Origin: Sphingorhabdus sp. EL138
GTDB lineage: Bacteria; Pseudomonadota; Alphaproteobacteria; Sphingomonadales; Sphingomonadaceae
Direction: 5' to 3'
Length of the DNA: 64,000 nucleotides
NCBI RefSeq assembly: GCF_945890115.1
Contig: NZ_CAMDCK010000011.1
Coordinates: forward strand, 29,005-93,004
Below are positions 63,872-64,000 of the stretch, piece after piece (position 1 is the first letter of the stretch; every line of letters starts with the position of its first letter). The notes beneath the pieces were generated by a model, which was given only the letters and a program-made list of their open reading frames with translations, was not told where the DNA came from and did no database searches. Made by a program: the position numbers and the translations under genes.

Positions 63872-64000
63872 CGGGACATCGACTGGGAGAGATTATAGCC
63901 TTTCGCGAAGGGCTTCATAGGGTGTTTTTCCGTTGAAAGCACCGTGCGGTCGGTTGAAGTTGTAGAAGTTCTCCCATTCGATGAGCTTGGCCTCGAGATC
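63853..64000 (-). mobile_element. IS3/IS481-type insertion sequence, terminal part
   Basis: The element begins at about TGTAAGGTTGACGATC and runs out of the window. It carries the end of a transposase gene on the minus strand. Insertion here has cut the dam gene between the codons of its GDV and the missing VYCDPPY. The left terminal repeat starts TGT, as in IS481 family elements; family assignment is tentative because most of the element lies outside the window. Confidence 0.7.
63893..64000 (-). CDS. Transposase (rve integrase core), C-terminal fragment
   Basis: Thirty-five residues, ending at TAA (63895-63893), read DLEAKLIEWENFYNFNRPHG, then AFNGKTPYEALRERL. The W-x-x-FYN..RPH..LxGxTP.E sequence is the conserved C-terminus of DDE integrase-type transposases of the IS3/IS481 group. 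The rest, including the catalytic DDE residues, lies beyond the window edge. Confidence 0.85.
   Translation of the reverse strand, partial: DLEAKLIEWENFYNFNRPHGAFNGKTPYEALRERL

Noticed and set aside
1..64000. tRNA genes, rRNA genes, prophage or defence systems
   Set aside because: I scanned the gaps between genes for cloverleaf-like sequence and the genes for integrases, toxins, Cas or restriction proteins; only the IS fragment and the truncated methylase at the right edge were found.

Overview
The window is chromosomal DNA from an alphaproteobacterium, most likely a sphingomonad (Sphingopyxis/Sphingorhabdus-like). The evidence is moderately GC-rich coding, two large TonB-dependent receptors, a membrane-anchored cytochrome c, the large NAD-type glutamate dehydrogenase, a LytS/LytTR pair, and proteins that read as sphingomonad orthologues of HslUV, PolA, PurA and RpoBC. 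The assignment rests on protein character alone; no rRNA is present to confirm it. Nearly all of the window is ordinary core genome with tightly packed genes. I found no tRNA, rRNA, CRISPR array, prophage or defence island.

Layout. 1-10.5 kb: tail of a CinA/MoaB-like protein, M16 zinc protease, hslVU (minus), a nitrilase-family amidase with small membrane proteins and an EamA exporter, polA. 10.5-17.9 kb: DUF2171 protein, TonB receptor, pheA, cytochrome c, a LOG-family protein, an extensin-like lipoprotein, and an MsrQ-like/PepSY pair. 17.9-23.4 kb: serine synthesis (serC-serA behind a structured leader), hisZ and purA. 23.4-32 kb: MFS transporter, methyltransferase, and a dicarboxylate/amino-acid symporter divergent from NAD-glutamate dehydrogenase. 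32-37.5 kb: small basic protein, HD-domain protein, LytS/LytTR two-component pair with a dienelactone hydrolase-like protein, tadA, rpmB, a decayed phytase-esterase gene, glycine-zipper protein. 37.5-45.7 kb: putA, small membrane protein, sorbosone dehydrogenase-like protein, acyl-CoA dehydrogenase with a DUF815 ATPase, Sua5/TsaC. 45.8-54.4 kb: RND efflux pair, msrA, a MITE-like element, galU, lipoprotein, second TonB receptor. 54.4-63 kb: rpoC and rpoB (minus). Right edge: a DNA adenine methylase gene cut off by an IS3/IS481-type insertion sequence that runs out of the window.

How the genes fit together. PutA converts proline to glutamate, glutamate dehydrogenase converts glutamate to 2-oxoglutarate, and the symporter divergent from it may import glutamate or dicarboxylates. 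The putA upstream region and the symporter/dehydrogenase intergenic region both carry ACAAGT...ACTTGT inverted repeats, which suggests one regulator for this route. serC and serA carry out the first and second steps of serine synthesis in reverse gene order, behind a leader whose last hairpin contains the Shine-Dalgarno sequence.

I did not find a clearly novel multi-gene system. The observations most worth a second look are: the TA-flanked 267-bp MITE-like element at the msrA stop codon and its apparent collapsed copy at the serA stop codon; the shared palindromes in the proline/glutamate genes; the serC leader; the truncated dam; and several families of hairpin repeats between genes.
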